Source: Treponema sp. (lineage in GTDB: Bacteria > Spirochaetota > Spirochaetia > Treponematales > Treponemataceae). From it: DNA of 64,000 nt. Of the stretch, positions 42,799 to 53,600 are shown piece by piece. Every line of letters begins with the position of its first letter. Position 1 is the first letter of the stretch. The notes below the pieces were generated by a model. That model was not told the DNA's origin, searched no databases, and saw nothing but the letters and a program-made list of their open reading frames with translations. Position numbers and translations under genes: made by a program. The stretch is taken from NCBI RefSeq assembly GCF_017430385.1, contig NZ_JAFRNB010000039.1, positions 1 through 64,000 of the forward strand, written 5' to 3'.

Positions 42799-43992
42799 TT
42801 AATAATTATCCCACTTAAAATCATCAAAGTCCTTAATCTGCACTTCCCGCTCGTTACGGAAATATTTTTCGAGTTTTCGGATTGTGAGGGGCTTTTTGTT
42901 TGCGTAGTTCGGGTTCAGGTAAAAATAGGCGGAATACAATTTTTCGACATCACTTTCTTTGGAACTTTCGTCATCGATGAACACGATTCCGGCCAGGTTT
43001 CTGGACACATCGCACACGCGGATTTTTTTATTGGAATAGCTTTGCGAGTAGCGGGCTGCATCTTCTTTGATTCGGGCAAGTTCGATGAAGGTTCGGCGGG
43101 CAAGGGAACGGTAAAAAATGTTATTGAAATCACCGAAATCGACAGTCTCTTCATTGAACCAGGGATTCCGGACCATTGTGATTACGGAATATTCGTTGTC
43201 CACGAGTTTTGAGCCGTAGTCGAGGAATTTGTATTTGTAAGCCTCTGCCATCGCGAACGGAGAATATTCTTTGACCGTGCTGAGCGTGTCGGAATATTCG
43301 ATTCGGAATGTGAAGACGATGCCAGTTTTTGACTCGTAGTGAACCAGACGGCGGTTTTCGGAGATTGCATTCGTGAGAGCGTAGTAGATTTTGCGCTTTT
43401 CGTAGCCCAGATGTGATTTCACCTCGGTGTAGTCGATGCTTGAAAGGTTGTCCACGCCAATCATCACGCTTTTTCCAAGAGTAACAAGGGAATATTCCTC
43501 AACGACTTCAATCACTTCGTCCAAAATGTTCTGATGGATGCAGTTGAAGCTTTTTATATCAGTGAAAACTTTGTCATGGCGCAGGTGAAGGCACAAGTCG
43601 ATGTCGATTACTTCTTTCTGGCCGTTAATCGCCGGAATCGATGCCGGATGATTTTTAATAGGAAGAAGATTAATATAAGAAAGATTGAAAAATTCTGAGA
43701 ACTGGGAATAAAAATCAAGCGCGACCAGCTCGGAATAAGGGCCTGCCCACGCGGAATTCTTTGCCTCACCAATATTTTTTACGCGCTCGGCAATGTCGTT
43801 GATTGCTGATTTGTCGCCGTCAAATTTCTGGTTGAGCCGCCTGAGCCTGTCGAAGAAATTCCGGGCAAAAAGATTGTGCGGCTTTCGGTTGAGAGGAGCA
43901 ATGCAGCTGTTCGTGTTCGTGCGGTTCTTTATGACTTTTGAAACTTTGAACACCTGTCTGATGATTTTTTCGAGATTCTCGATGTCGGTCAT
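42799..43992 (-). CDS. Unrecognised protein with PD-(D/E)XK-like residues
   Basis: A 397-residue soluble protein. I do not recognise the family. SAWAGPYSELVALDFY, then KEVIDIDLCLHLRHDKVFTDIKSF, resembles the E...D...(D/E)xK order of PD-(D/E)XK nucleases, with a DIK triad preceded by IDID. The remainder has no clear motif. It is preceded by a good promoter whose start site coincides with ATG 43992 and there is no ribosome binding site, so translation is probably leaderless. No methyltransferase neighbour is present. A nuclease role is a hypothesis. Confidence 0.6.
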   Translation of the reverse strand: MTDIENLEKIIRQVFKVSKVIKNRTNTNSCIAPLNRKPHNLFARNFFDRLRRLNQKFDGDKSAINDIAERVKNIGEAKNSAWAGPYSELVALDFYSQFSEFFNLSYINLLPIKNHPASIPAINGQKEVIDIDLCLHLRHDKVFTDIKSFNCIHQNILDEVIEVVEEYSLVTLGKSVMIGVDNLSSIDYTEVKSHLGYEKRKIYYALTNAISENRRLVHYESKTGIVFTFRIEYSDTLSTVKEYSPFAMAEAYKYKFLDYGSKLVDNEYSVITMVRNPWFNEETVDFGDFNNIFYRSLARRTFIELARIKEDAARYSQSYSNKKIRVCDVSRNLAGIVFIDDESSKESDVEKLYSAYFYLNPNYANKKPLTIRKLEKYFRNEREVQIKDFDDFKWDNY

Positions 43993-43999
43993 TTTCTCA

Positions 44000-44028
44000 A
44001 TTATAAGTCCAGATTTTCATATTCACAA
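44000..44028 (-). promoter_or_regulatory. Promoter giving a leaderless start for the 43992 gene
   Basis: On the minus strand TTGTGA (44023-44028), 17 bases and TATAAT (44000-44005). The A of the ATG (43992) is 8 bases past the -10, where transcription would be expected to start. Confidence 0.68.
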
Positions 44029-44140
44029 GTTTTATTATTTTCTCCCGTCGGCACAACTTGTTTCAATTTTCCGTTTCAATTAATTGTTCAATTATATAGA
44101 AGATTTTTGAAAGATTTTTCTTTATAAATCAAAAATACTG

Positions 44141-44149
44141 TGTTATAAT
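44141..44149 (+). promoter_or_regulatory. Extended -10 promoter of the GGDEF gene
   Basis: TGTTATAAT (44141-44149) matches the TGnTATAAT extended -10 form. It overlaps the first in-frame ATG (44148), so that ATG cannot be the start of this transcript. No good -35 is visible (TTTATA at 44121). Confidence 0.55.
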
Positions 44150-44177
44150 GGATAATATCAGAATATTTAAAGGAAAG

Positions 44178-46142
44178 ATGAAAAGCAAAAGAATCAGCCT
44201 GAAAATTGCGGCGATGGTCGGAACAGTTGAATTAATTACAATGACGGCCTTTTTTCTTATCATTAATCACAGTCTCACAAAAGTCCTTGAGAATAAAGCC
44301 ATGAGCGATATGAATATCATCGCGCGAGACCGTGCTCAAATCGTCGAATCATACATAATCGGATGCTGCGATTTTCTTACAGGTTACAGCCGTTCCCCGA
44401 TAATCCGCGAAGGCTTCACCAAAAAGAACGATCCGATTGCACGCCGAAAAGTACATGAAGTCACGCTGGCTTATGCCGCCGGTCACACTGACACTGAAGG
44501 TCTTTACATAGCAGAATGGGACACATTCGTTCTGGAGCATACAAATCCGGCTTCAATAAACATCACTTTCCGAGACAAGGAAAATGCAAAGATTCTCGAA
44601 GAAACCATAAAAAGCAAAGGACAGGCATTCTGCACAGGAATTGTCCGCGCCCCAGTCTCACAAAAAATGGTAATTCCTGTTTATGCGCCAGTTTTTGATG
44701 AAGCAGGAAAAGAGCTTGGTTTTGCGGGCGGAGCTTTCTTCACTGACGCACTCGAAAAAAAACTTGCCCCACTTTCAGATAACACTATCGGATATTCTCT
44801 GATAAACGCAAATACAAACGAATATATTTTCAATGAAGATTCACAGCTTGTAGGGCAAAAATGTACGGATCAGCATTTGCTCGACACAATTCATGGGTTC
44901 TTATCCCAGGACAAAAAGAATAAAACGCTCAGCTATCGCTCAGAGGAATCCGTAATTTCATGCTATTTCATGGCCGATAAAAACTGGGTCTTCATTGTTA
45001 AAGACTCAAACGAAAATGTTTTTGGAATCGTCCGCTCGGTCAGAACTATTCTTGCCGCAATCTGTATCCTTATCACATTGATAATGCTCTTGTTTTTCGG
45101 ATTCAGCGTCGAAATTACAATGCGTCCAATCCGTGACATAAACACGCAAATCGAAAAATTCAAGGCCAGAGATTACAGCTATTCCGACATTCTCAATAAA
45201 TATCTCGCTCGCGATGATGAATTCGGAACAATCGCAAATGCAGTCAAGGAACTTCATGGGGTTCTCGAAAATCAGTATCAGCTTTTCTTTGAGCTGCTTG
45301 AAGCCCAGACAGTCGGAACTCTCGTAACAAACCTTGAAGACAACAATATCATTCTTGTGAACAAAATGGCTCTCAAACTTTGGGGAATTCCTCCAGAAAA
45401 GAAAGCGACTCTTACAATGGATGATATAAAAAATCGGTTTGATGAGGAAGAAACTGAAAAGATTGCAAATGTCCGTTCTTTGTCAAAGATTTCAAATGAA
45501 GAAATTGTCTATGAAACCTCTGTAATGCACGATGACGGGAAAAAGATTCATCTTCTGAGCCATGCAAAATGCGCTCACCTTTCAAACGGCGAGCAGGTCA
45601 TTATTTTCTCTTTCATTGATATTTCAGCACAGAAAAAGCTTGAAAAAAATCTTGTCGTCCTTTCCGAAACTGATTCGCTCACACAAATCTGCAACAGGCG
45701 AAGCGGTGAATACAAGGTCAAAAAAGCCGTAATCGAAGGCAAATATGGCATGTTCTGTCTTTTTGACGCAAACAAATTTAAATATGTGAACGATACATTC
45801 GGGCACACTGCAGGAGATAAAGTGCTCATTGAAATTGCAAAATGCATGAAAAAGACTTTCCGAACCACCGACATTTTAATTCGCCTTGGCGGTGATGAAT
45901 TCGTAGTGTTTGCCCCGGAAATCAAAAATCAATCAACAGGAAAATTAATTCTTGAACGATTCATGAAAAATATCGAAAAAATCGACATCCCGGAACTTCA
46001 TGAACATAAAATCTCAATAAGCCTCGGTGCGGTCATAATCGACAACAACGAGACTTTTGAGCAAATGTACACAAAAGCCGACTCGCTCATGTACGACTGC
46101 AAAAAGCAAGGCGGCAATGCATTCAAATTTTATAACGCGTAA
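44178..46142 (+). CDS. Diguanylate cyclase with Cache sensor, HAMP-like and PAS regions
   Basis: A 654-residue membrane signalling protein. Order: membrane segment (about 15-35), extracellular Cache-type sensor (to about 285), second membrane segment (about 290-315), a HAMP-like stretch, a PAS-type domain (about 375-480) and a GGDEF domain. RLGGDEFVVF is the intact active site, and RTTD five residues before it is a canonical inhibitory site, so product feedback is likely. ATG 44178 is preferred because AAAGGA precedes it, and the upstream ATG lies within the -10 box. It makes cyclic di-GMP in response to an outside signal. Confidence 0.9.
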   Translation: MKSKRISLKIAAMVGTVELITMTAFFLIINHSLTKVLENKAMSDMNIIARDRAQIVESYIIGCCDFLTGYSRSPIIREGFTKKNDPIARRKVHEVTLAYAAGHTDTEGLYIAEWDTFVLEHTNPASINITFRDKENAKILEETIKSKGQAFCTGIVRAPVSQKMVIPVYAPVFDEAGKELGFAGGAFFTDALEKKLAPLSDNTIGYSLINANTNEYIFNEDSQLVGQKCTDQHLLDTIHGFLSQDKKNKTLSYRSEESVISCYFMADKNWVFIVKDSNENVFGIVRSVRTILAAICILITLIMLLFFGFSVEITMRPIRDINTQIEKFKARDYSYSDILNKYLARDDEFGTIANAVKELHGVLENQYQLFFELLEAQTVGTLVTNLEDNNIILVNKMALKLWGIPPEKKATLTMDDIKNRFDEEETEKIANVRSLSKISNEEIVYETSVMHDDGKKIHLLSHAKCAHLSNGEQVIIFSFIDISAQKKLEKNLVVLSETDSLTQICNRRSGEYKVKKAVIEGKYGMFCLFDANKFKYVNDTFGHTAGDKVLIEIAKCMKKTFRTTDILIRLGGDEFVVFAPEIKNQSTGKLILERFMKNIEKIDIPELHEHKISISLGAVIIDNNETFEQMYTKADSLMYDCKKQGGNAFKFYNA

Positions 46143-47615
46143 CTACAAAATGTAGCGGCTCAAATCCTGATCTTTTACGACGCCGGTGAGTTTTTCATCG
46201 ACATATTTTGCATCGACATTCACGGTCTCGCCCTCGTGCTCATCGGCATCAAAACTGATTTCTTCGAGAACCTTTTCCATGATTGTGTGAAGTCGCCTAG
46301 CCCCGATATTTTCGCTTCGGGCATTAAGTTCCTCGGCAATCTCGCTCATGCGGTCAATCGCATCTTCCGTGAATACGATATTGACGCCCTCGGTTGCAAG
46401 AAGAGCCGTGTACTGCTTGGTGAGAGCGTTTTTTGGCTCGGTGAGGATTCGCTTGAAGTCAGCCTTTGAAAGAGACTCAAGCTCGACACGAAGCGGGAAT
46501 CGTCCCTGAAGCTCAGGAATCAAGTCACTGGGAGCTGCAAGACTGAATGCACCTGCCGCAACGAAAAGAATATGTGTTGTATCGACAACACCGAATTTTG
46601 TGTTGACCTTTGAGCCTTCAACAATCGGAAGAATATCGCGCTGAACACCTTCGCGGCTTACATTTGAGCCGTGGCCCTCGCCGTTCTTTGTGGCGATTTT
46701 ATCAATCTCATCAATGAAGATGATTCCGCTCTGCTCTACCCGCTCTTTTGCCTTGTCAGCAACTTTGTCGGCATCAATCATTGAGTCCAAAACTTCTTCG
46801 GTAAGGATTTTTCGAGCTTCGCGGACAGTAACAGTCTTCTGCTTGTGATTTCGGCCAGAAAGCATGTTCTGGATTTCCATCATGCCGCTCTGAATGTCGT
46901 CCATTGAGCCGCCCGCAATGATTTCCATGCTCGGCATAGAACGCTGTCGTTTGACAGTGACTTCAACTTCACGGTCTTCAAGCTTTCCCTCACGGAGCAT
47001 AGTTCGGAATTTCTCGCGGGTTGAGTTATCGACAGGCTTTTCAGCAGCCTTTTTTTCGTCCTCAGCCTGCTGTGCGGCAAGGCGCGCGTTCTGCTCTTCC
47101 ATGAATTTCTGTGCTTCTTCGGGACTACCAGAGAAAGGAATAATCTCGAACGGAGAAGCAGATTTATCTTCGGCCTTTTCTTCTTTTTTGCCGGTTCCAG
47201 GAAGGAGAAGGTCAAGCAATCTTTCCTCAACTTTTGGACCGCAAGCCTCTCGCATAGAATCCTCGACTTCTTTTTTGACATTATTGAAACCGACAGCCAT
47301 CAAATCGCGAACCATTGACTCTACATCGCGGCCAACATATCCGACCTCAGTGTATTTTGTGGCCTCAACCTTGATAAAAGGAGCGTTCACGAGCTTGGCA
47401 AGGCGGCGGGCAATTTCTGTCTTACCAACGCCAGTCGGTCCTATCATAAGGATATTTTTGGGTGCAACTTCATCACGAATATCTTCTGACAAATGAATTC
47501 GGCGGATTCGGTTACGGAGTGCAACGGCAACGGCCCTTTTGGCCTTGTCCTGTCCGATGATGTAAGAATCAAGTTTTTCAACAATCTGTTTCGGTGTAAG
47601 TCCTTCTATAGACAT
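46143..47615 (-). CDS. hslU: ATP-dependent protease ATPase subunit HslU
   Basis: A 490-residue AAA+ unfoldase that feeds substrates to Hsl[21 protein letters not shown] starts the protein, Walker A is [15 protein letters not shown], Walker B is [12 protein letters not shown], and the sensor/arginine region follows [15 protein letters not shown]. The charged intermediate domain (about 130-240) is present, and the C-terminal DLSRYIL is the HslV-docking tail. AAGGA precedes ATG 47615. It is separated from hslV by a palindromic repeat, so the two genes may not be equally expressed. Confidence 0.97.
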   Translation of the reverse strand: MSIEGLTPKQIVEKLDSYIIGQDKAKRAVAVALRNRIRRIHLSEDIRDEVAPKNILMIGPTGVGKTEIARRLAKLVNAPFIKVEATKYTEVGYVGRDVESMVRDLMAVGFNNVKKEVEDSMREACGPKVEERLLDLLLPGTGKKEEKAEDKSASPFEIIPFSGSPEEAQKFMEEQNARLAAQQAEDEKKAAEKPVDNSTREKFRTMLREGKLEDREVEVTVKRQRSMPSMEIIAGGSMDDIQSGMMEIQNMLSGRNHKQKTVTVREARKILTEEVLDSMIDADKVADKAKERVEQSGIIFIDEIDKIATKNGEGHGSNVSREGVQRDILPIVEGSKVNTKFGVVDTTHILFVAAGAFSLAAPSDLIPELQGRFPLRVELESLSKADFKRILTEPKNALTKQYTALLATEGVNIVFTEDAIDRMSEIAEELNARSENIGARRLHTIMEKVLEEISFDADEHEGETVNVDAKYVDEKLTGVVKDQDLSRYIL

Positions 47616-47632
47616 GGTATTTTCCTTATTTT

Positions 47633-47752
47633 AACCACAGATTACACAGATTTCACCGATTAACTATTTTTTACAAGAAAGCACTTCGTAAAAAACGAAA
47701 TATTTTCATTCAAGATAAATATAATCTGTGTCAATCCGTGACATCTGTGGTT
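47633..47752. repeat. ACCACAGATTACACAGATT-type inverted repeat between hslV and hslU
   Basis: Arms of about 30 bases (47633-47662 and 47722-47752; outer ends AACCACAGAT and ATCTGTGGTT) enclose about 60 bases. The words CACAGATT and AATCTGTG alternate inside the arms. This element fills the 139-base gap between hslV and hslU. Similar words are common in intergenic DNA of unrelated gut bacteria (general recollection). Confidence 0.8.
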
Positions 47753-47754
47753 TA

Positions 47755-48294
47755 TTAGAGTTCTTCTACGGTTATATTATTGTTTGTGTAAATACAAATA
47801 TTACCGGCGATTTTAAGACTTCGCTCTGCGATTTCGCGCGCACTCAAATCGCTTGAATCAAGATATGCGAGAGCCGCTGAATATGCGTAGTTTCCGCCCG
47901 AACCGATTGCAAGAACATCGTTCTCAGGCTCGATTACATTTCCGTCTCCGCTGATTAAAAGAATCTTTGAAGAATCGGCGACAATCAGCATGGCCTCAAG
48001 CTTCTGGTACATTTTGTTCGTGCGCCACATTTTTGCAAGCTCTACTGCGCTCCGGGTCAAGTCACCGTTGAATTCCTTGATTTTTTCTTCGAATTTATCA
48101 AGCAATGTAAAGGCATCGGCAACGCTTCCCGCAAATCCTGTGAGAATCTTGCCGTTGTAAATTTTTCGTACTTTTCGGGCATTTCCTTTGCAGACGGTGT
48201 TTCCTAATGTTACCTGACCGTCACCTGCCATAGCAACCTTACCGTTTCGTTTGACAGCAATAACGGTAGTGCTCCTGATTTCAATCTTTTCCAT
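47755..48294 (-). CDS. hslV: ATP-dependent protease peptidase subunit HslV
   Basis: A 179-residue proteasome-like peptidase. The N-terminus [18 protein letters not shown] suggests an eight-residue propeptide before the nucleophilic threonine, longer than in E. coli. [20 protein letters not shown] and [17 protein letters not shown] are conserved. ATG 48294 is chosen because upstream sequence in the open frame is not family-like, although no Shine-Dalgarno sequence is visible before it. Confidence 0.95.
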   Translation of the reverse strand: MEKIEIRSTTVIAVKRNGKVAMAGDGQVTLGNTVCKGNARKVRKIYNGKILTGFAGSVADAFTLLDKFEEKIKEFNGDLTRSAVELAKMWRTNKMYQKLEAMLIVADSSKILLISGDGNVIEPENDVLAIGSGGNYAYSAALAYLDSSDLSAREIAERSLKIAGNICIYTNNNITVEEL

Positions 48295-48372
48295 GATATA
48301 AAGATAAAGAAAATAAAGAAAGTCGGCAAGTAAATAATTAGAAATTAGCAATGAGAAATGTTCAATTGGTCG

Positions 48373-48416
48373 AATGCCGAGTTTTATATTTGCTGAACGG
48401 TGCAAAACTCGGCATT
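48373..48416. repeat. Perfect 13-bp inverted repeat upstream of hslV
   Basis: AATGCCGAGTTTT (48373-48385) and AAAACTCGGCATT (48404-48416). The arm is nearly the same as the palindrome at 25967-26019. It lies in the divergent/tandem space between hslV and the chemotaxis receptor, next to TTAGCAATGAGAAATG words of the heptamer family. Confidence 0.8.
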
Positions 48417-48446
48417 TGATCTAATTAGTAATTGCAAAAAGTCTCG

Positions 48447-50540
48447 CTAAACCCGGAACAAATCGATTTCGTTTCCGATTTTTGAGATTGAATCGTTCAT
48501 TACGCCGGAGATTTCAGAGAGAGCCGCACCAGTCTCATTGATTTTCCTTGCACCGATGCCCATTTCACCTACGCTGTCCTTAATTTTTAGAGTTGCGTTC
48601 TGGAGCTTTTGGACTTCTTGGAGAATCTGCTTGTTTCCCTCTGACATCTCAGCGGAAGCCGTGCGAACTTCGGAAGTGCTGTCGTTCATCGCATGAAGGG
48701 CATCGCCAATCTGCTGACTTCCGGCCTGCTGCTCCTGCATTGCGGCACGAATCTGTCGCACAAGCTGATCAGTGTCCTTGATTTTGTCGGCCACGGACTG
48801 GAACGCTGAGCTTGAGTCAACCGAAGCAGAAACGACATCAGAAATTGAAGCACGGATTTTTCCAAGCTGAATACCGATTGTCTTTGACTGCTCGCTTGAA
48901 TTCTCGGAGAGTTTTCGGATTTCATCGGCGACAACAGAGAATCCTTTGCCCGCCTCGCCCGCATGAGCCGCCTCGATTGCCGCATTCATAGCAAGGAGGT
49001 TCGTCTGCTCAGCGATTGCCGAAATGACGGTGTTAGCGTCCTGAAGCATCTCGCTCTGTGTCTTAATCTGCTCGATTTTATTGTTTACATCCTCTTGCTT
49101 TGCGGAACCTGTCTGTGCGTTGACTTCAAGTTCCTCAAATGAGCCGGCCATTTTCTCGACAGTCTGATTTACGCTCGAAATGTTTCCAATCATTTCTTCA
49201 ACGGCTGCGGAAGCCTGTGAGACCTGAGAAACCTGATTCTCAATCATGCGCTCCAAAGAAGCAATGTTTGAAGCAATCTCATTGATTGCACCGGCAGTCT
49301 CGTCAACGCTGCCTGACTGATTCATAATCTGCTTGTTTACGCCCTCGATATTAGCAAGAATCTCCGTGATTGAAGCCGCCGTGTCCTGACTGACCGCGCT
49401 CATATTAGAGCCTGCATCCTGAAGATTTGATTTTGAATTCTTTACCTGAGAAATGATTGAATGGAGTTTTTCGATGAACACATTGAAGCCGGAGACGACA
49501 TCACCGACCTCATCTTTTGAATTTACTTCAAGCCTTTGTGTTAAGTCAGCATTGCCAGTTGAAATTTCAGTAATCGCGCTCTTAAGACGACGAAGAGGCC
49601 TGATTGAAAGCCTGATTACAAACGCGACGACAGAAAGTGAAATAACAGTAAGAACGATGAATGCAATGACAATCAGAGTCATCAAAGAATCAAGTCGCTC
49701 CTGAAAATCTGAGAAAGGAACAGAACAGGCCGCAATCCAGTTTGTATCGGGAATACGCTCAAAAACCGACATCCATTTTTTGCCATTGTCTACATAAATA
49801 TCACTTCCAGTCTCGCCGGAAAGCATAAGAGTGAGGTGAGTTCCAAGAGAAGTGCCCTGATTCTGAACTTCAATCGCTCCGACATCCTCGACACCGACCT
49901 TCCAATGGTCCTCATTCGCCAAAGTGATTTTTGTGGCCGCACTGATTACATAAGGTTTACGGTCTTTTGACATTGGATGAGCCATACACAGATTGCTCAG
50001 CTTGAATCCGTCAACGACACAGTACAAAACATTGATTACCCGGCCGGAAGAATCCTTTACAGGATAAGAGTATGTCATAGTGACCGCGCCAGTTTTTTCA
50101 TCTACGGAAGGATCTGTAATCACAAGGCTGCCGCTTTTTGCTCCGGTAAAATATGCCTCGCTCGCCGCAGAAAAACTTGCCCCGGAAGATTTGTCCAAGC
50201 CCCGCCCGCTCATGTCAAGGACAGAAACATCGATGTAATCTTTGTCCAAAGAAGTGACCGCACGCGCAATCTCGACTTTCTCTGAAAGGCTCACATCAGG
50301 ATTTCTCATGCGTGAATCAGCCGCAAGTGCCTGAAGCATACGGACATCGCGCTCATTGTTAAGCCGCATTTCTTTTGCCACGGCATTGACGGAATGAAGC
50401 AAATCCTCGTACATCATCTGCTGCAGGGACTTTGAAGAATTAAGACTGACGACAATCCCGATTATAAGATTGGAGATGACTGTGCCAATCAATACTGTAA
50501 GAATAATTTTAAAACTCAAGCTCTTTCGTGGACTTTTCAC
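48447..50540 (-). CDS. Methyl-accepting chemotaxis protein
   Basis: A 697-residue receptor: cytoplasmic start, membrane segment (about 10-32), a double-Cache-type periplasmic sensor (to about 275), second membrane segment (VIAFIVLTVISLSVVAFVI), HAMP domain, then a long coiled-coil signalling domain with the hairpin tip FSVVADEIRKLSENSSEQSK. The start is taken as GTG 50540 (VKSPRKSLSF) because AAGGAGG lies 5 bases before it, whereas the ORF could extend to 50570. It senses an unknown ligand and signals through CheW/CheA encoded elsewhere. Confidence 0.92.
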   Translation of the reverse strand: MKSPRKSLSFKIILTVLIGTVISNLIIGIVVSLNSSKSLQQMMYEDLLHSVNAVAKEMRLNNERDVRMLQALAADSRMRNPDVSLSEKVEIARAVTSLDKDYIDVSVLDMSGRGLDKSSGASFSAASEAYFTGAKSGSLVITDPSVDEKTGAVTMTYSYPVKDSSGRVINVLYCVVDGFKLSNLCMAHPMSKDRKPYVISAATKITLANEDHWKVGVEDVGAIEVQNQGTSLGTHLTLMLSGETGSDIYVDNGKKWMSVFERIPDTNWIAACSVPFSDFQERLDSLMTLIVIAFIVLTVISLSVVAFVIRLSIRPLRRLKSAITEISTGNADLTQRLEVNSKDEVGDVVSGFNVFIEKLHSIISQVKNSKSNLQDAGSNMSAVSQDTAASITEILANIEGVNKQIMNQSGSVDETAGAINEIASNIASLERMIENQVSQVSQASAAVEEMIGNISSVNQTVEKMAGSFEELEVNAQTGSAKQEDVNNKIEQIKTQSEMLQDANTVISAIAEQTNLLAMNAAIEAAHAGEAGKGFSVVADEIRKLSENSSEQSKTIGIQLGKIRASISDVVSASVDSSSAFQSVADKIKDTDQLVRQIRAAMQEQQAGSQQIGDALHAMNDSTSEVRTASAEMSEGNKQILQEVQKLQNATLKIKDSVGEMGIGARKINETGAALSEISGVMNDSISKIGNEIDLFRV

Positions 50541-50558
50541 AGAAGCCTCCTTCAGAAC

Positions 50559-50567
50559 ATTATAACA
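50559..50567 (-). promoter_or_regulatory. Extended -10 promoter of the chemotaxis receptor
   Basis: On the minus strand TGTTATAAT (TGnTATAAT form), 12-20 bases upstream of the AAGGAGG of the receptor gene. The same TGTGTTATAAT string occurs in front of the GGDEF gene at 44139-44149, hinting at a common promoter type. No strong -35 is visible. Confidence 0.55.
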
Positions 50568-50634
50568 CAACTTTTAAATAATATTAAGATTTTTTTCAAA
50601 ATTTCATTTTATAGAACCATTTGACAAATATGTG

Positions 50635-50640
50635 TATAAT
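50635..50640 (+). promoter_or_regulatory. -10 element placing transcription start at the ATG of the first FGE-repeat lipoprotein
   Basis: TATAAT at 50635-50640 is followed after 6 bases by ATG 50647, so the predicted first base is the A of the ATG or within a base of it. TTGACA at 50621 is too close (8 bases) to serve as the -35 of this box. Confidence 0.5.
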
Positions 50641-50646
50641 GTCATT

Positions 50647-53600
50647 ATGAAGAGACTAAACAGATTTTTTATAACGCTCACACTTCTTGTTTGCGCAACT
50701 TTTATTTCCTGCAAAGAAGCAAAATTAATAAATAACATTCAGTTCGTAGAAGTAAATATTCCAGGGGAAAGCGGCGAACCGACAGGCCAAACTCTTTTTG
50801 TGTCACGCACGGAAATCACTCAGGCCCAGTTCGCAGAGATGATGAAAGAAAATCCGTCGGAAGTCGTAGACGATCAGCTTCCTGTAACAAATCTTACTTA
50901 CAACGATGCCTTCCGATACTGCAACAAGCTGAACAAATTCTTCGGATTCCAGGAAACTTACAAAATCAATGAAAAAGCAACCGAAGAAACAAGCATCCTT
51001 TATATAGAAGAAATTAAAGATGCAGTTGGATTCAGGCTGCTCCATTATAAAGAAGCAGAAAATCTCCTAAAGAAATACATCACCGTTGACAACACACACG
51101 GATATACTTCATTCAGAAACACAGGAAAAGGCTGGCACGGAAACCGTCTCCACAAAGTCGCGCATTTTGTTCCAGATTCCATGGGACTTTTTGACTTCAC
51201 AGGCAACGCGAAGGAATATGTTTATTTTACGGATGAAGATTTTGGAAACACCACCAGTGCGGAGGAAAAGCAAAACAGAACCATTGACATCGACTATGGA
51301 ATCATGACTTATCAGGTTTTAAAGGAATATGCCGGCGATGACTTTATAGAAAAGTACAAAGACTACATAGTATCGAATTCGTCTGCCACGGGTTTCAGAA
51401 TCTGCTGTCCAACAACAATCGACAAATCAAAGCTCGACATTCTTTTCGCAAAGGATGTTGAAAAAGACCGGGAAGAATGGCTCAAGTCAAATTTTGAAAA
51501 ACTCCGCCAGCAGCTAGAATTCGTTCCATGCGAGGAATATTCATACCAGACAATCGGCGAAAAATCAGACGGCAGCAAAACAAAAATCAACATCTTCGTA
51601 TCTGCCCTGAACGCCGGAAAAACAGAGATTTCCAAGGAACTTTACGATTTTGTCATGAATAATCAGCTTTATGACGGAATAGAATCACCGGATTTTCTGC
51701 ACAGCAACAGGGATTATTACTATTTCATCACAAAGGTTTTCAAGGAAGAAGATTACATCAACGAAACCGAGCCAAAAACAAACATAGATTTCCTAAATTC
51801 AATAGAATTCTGCAACAGGCTCAGTAAGCTCTGCGGACTTACGCCTTGCTACAACCAGCTCAAAAAAAACATGACCAATTCAACCCATCCTTACGACTAT
51901 TCATATTCTTACAATCCGGCTGCAAACGGCTACAGGCTCCCGACAAAATCCGAGCTGCTTTCATTCGAGGCTCAGTACAATCCAAAAGATGAAGTCAACT
52001 TTGACCCGACCCACTGGAACTGGACTTATGATTCTTTCACGGAGCAGCTTTACACGAGGGACATGTACAATCCAGTAAACGAATTTCCGTCAGCCGACAA
52101 AGTTATCATCAGATATGCAGGTAAGAACCGAAAGCCTATTCAGAATTTGATGAATCATTATGAAGTAAATGCGAAGCGCGAGCAAAAATCACCGAATTTC
52201 TGTCTTCGCTTGTTCCAGACGGCAAAAACAGAGCAAATCGCAGAATACAATAAAAAGCAGGAAGAACTCGTAGCGGCAAAAATCAACGAGGAATTTGATT
52301 CCCTTATCACGATGAAAAAACAGGAAGGCGGGCTTAAGACATTCCAAACAAGAGGACGAGAGGGAAATATTTTCCCGGACGCAGAAATCGCAGACTTTGA
52401 GTATTCGGATAAGCAATTCACAAATTATCTTTACAAAACCCTGACAGGAAAAATCCCGGAAACGGAATCACATCGAAATGACATAGACGCATCTTGTCCT
52501 TATGATGAAATTGTTGAAATCTGCAACAAGTTGAGCGAGATTCGGGGCTTTGAAAAATGCTACTATCAGAAAGAAAACGAATGGAAATGTGATTACACGA
52601 AGAACGGTTTCAGGCTTCCGACCATAGCAGAATTCTCATCACTTTTGGTCTCTTCTGCTTTGAAAACAGACAGCATCTGCAACGATTATTATATCACCGG
52701 AGAGATTCCTGTATGGGAAACTTCATTTCCTCATGGCGATTTCAATCTTCTTGATGAAGAAAAAAATCATGCCAGCGTATCAGCCAGCAGATGGAGTGCC
52801 TGGTTAACTAATTTCAACTTGGGCTCATTCCACCTTTGCAGGACTTTGGATTCAGAAAAAATAAAGGAACTTCTTGCAAAAAACAAGGAAGAAAAGAAAC
52901 TTCTGGCTCAAAAGCTTGATGAAATTCTCGAAATGATAGAAATCCCCGGCGGAAAATACACGATGACTTACAAAGATTCAGACTCCGAAAAGGCTGTGAC
53001 AAAAAGCGAAAACATAAAGGCTCTTTCGATGATGAGCACAAAATTCTCGCACGGACTTTACGGAAAACTCATTTGGAACGATCATGAAAATGAATCAAAG
53101 ATTTACGTGGAAAATTTTCTTGCGGCCCTTGTTATATGCAACAAACTGAGCATTCAGGCACATCTTAAGCCGGTCTATAAAATAAACGGCAAGACAATTC
53201 TTGATGAAGGTGAAATCAACCAGATAAATCAGGATTTCAGCATTGAATTCACAGGGGAGCCGGACAAATCCGTAAAATTCAAGAACATAATCTTGTGCGA
53301 CCAAAAGGCGGACGGCTACAGGATTCCGAAAGAAATCGAATGGGAATATGCGGGAACTCTCGGAGAAGATTCGGAAAAAGAAATAACACTTCTCAACGGA
53401 ACTATTTATGATTTAAAAAAAGATCCGGCCACTTCCACAGGACTATACCTGATGAACACGACAACAGCAGAATGGTGCTTTGACGAAGGAAAAAATATGA
53501 GCTATATATACGACAAGCCCTTCTACACTTACGATTATCCAGAAAAAAAAGGCGAGACCTACCAGACCCGTATAGTCCGCTCCCACTGCGGAAAAGACGA

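Noticed and set aside
50621-50640. TTGACA/TATAAT as a standard promoter before the first giant lipoprotein
   Set aside because: The boxes are only 8 bases apart, too close for a normal sigma-70 promoter. Only the -10 box is retained as a possible element.
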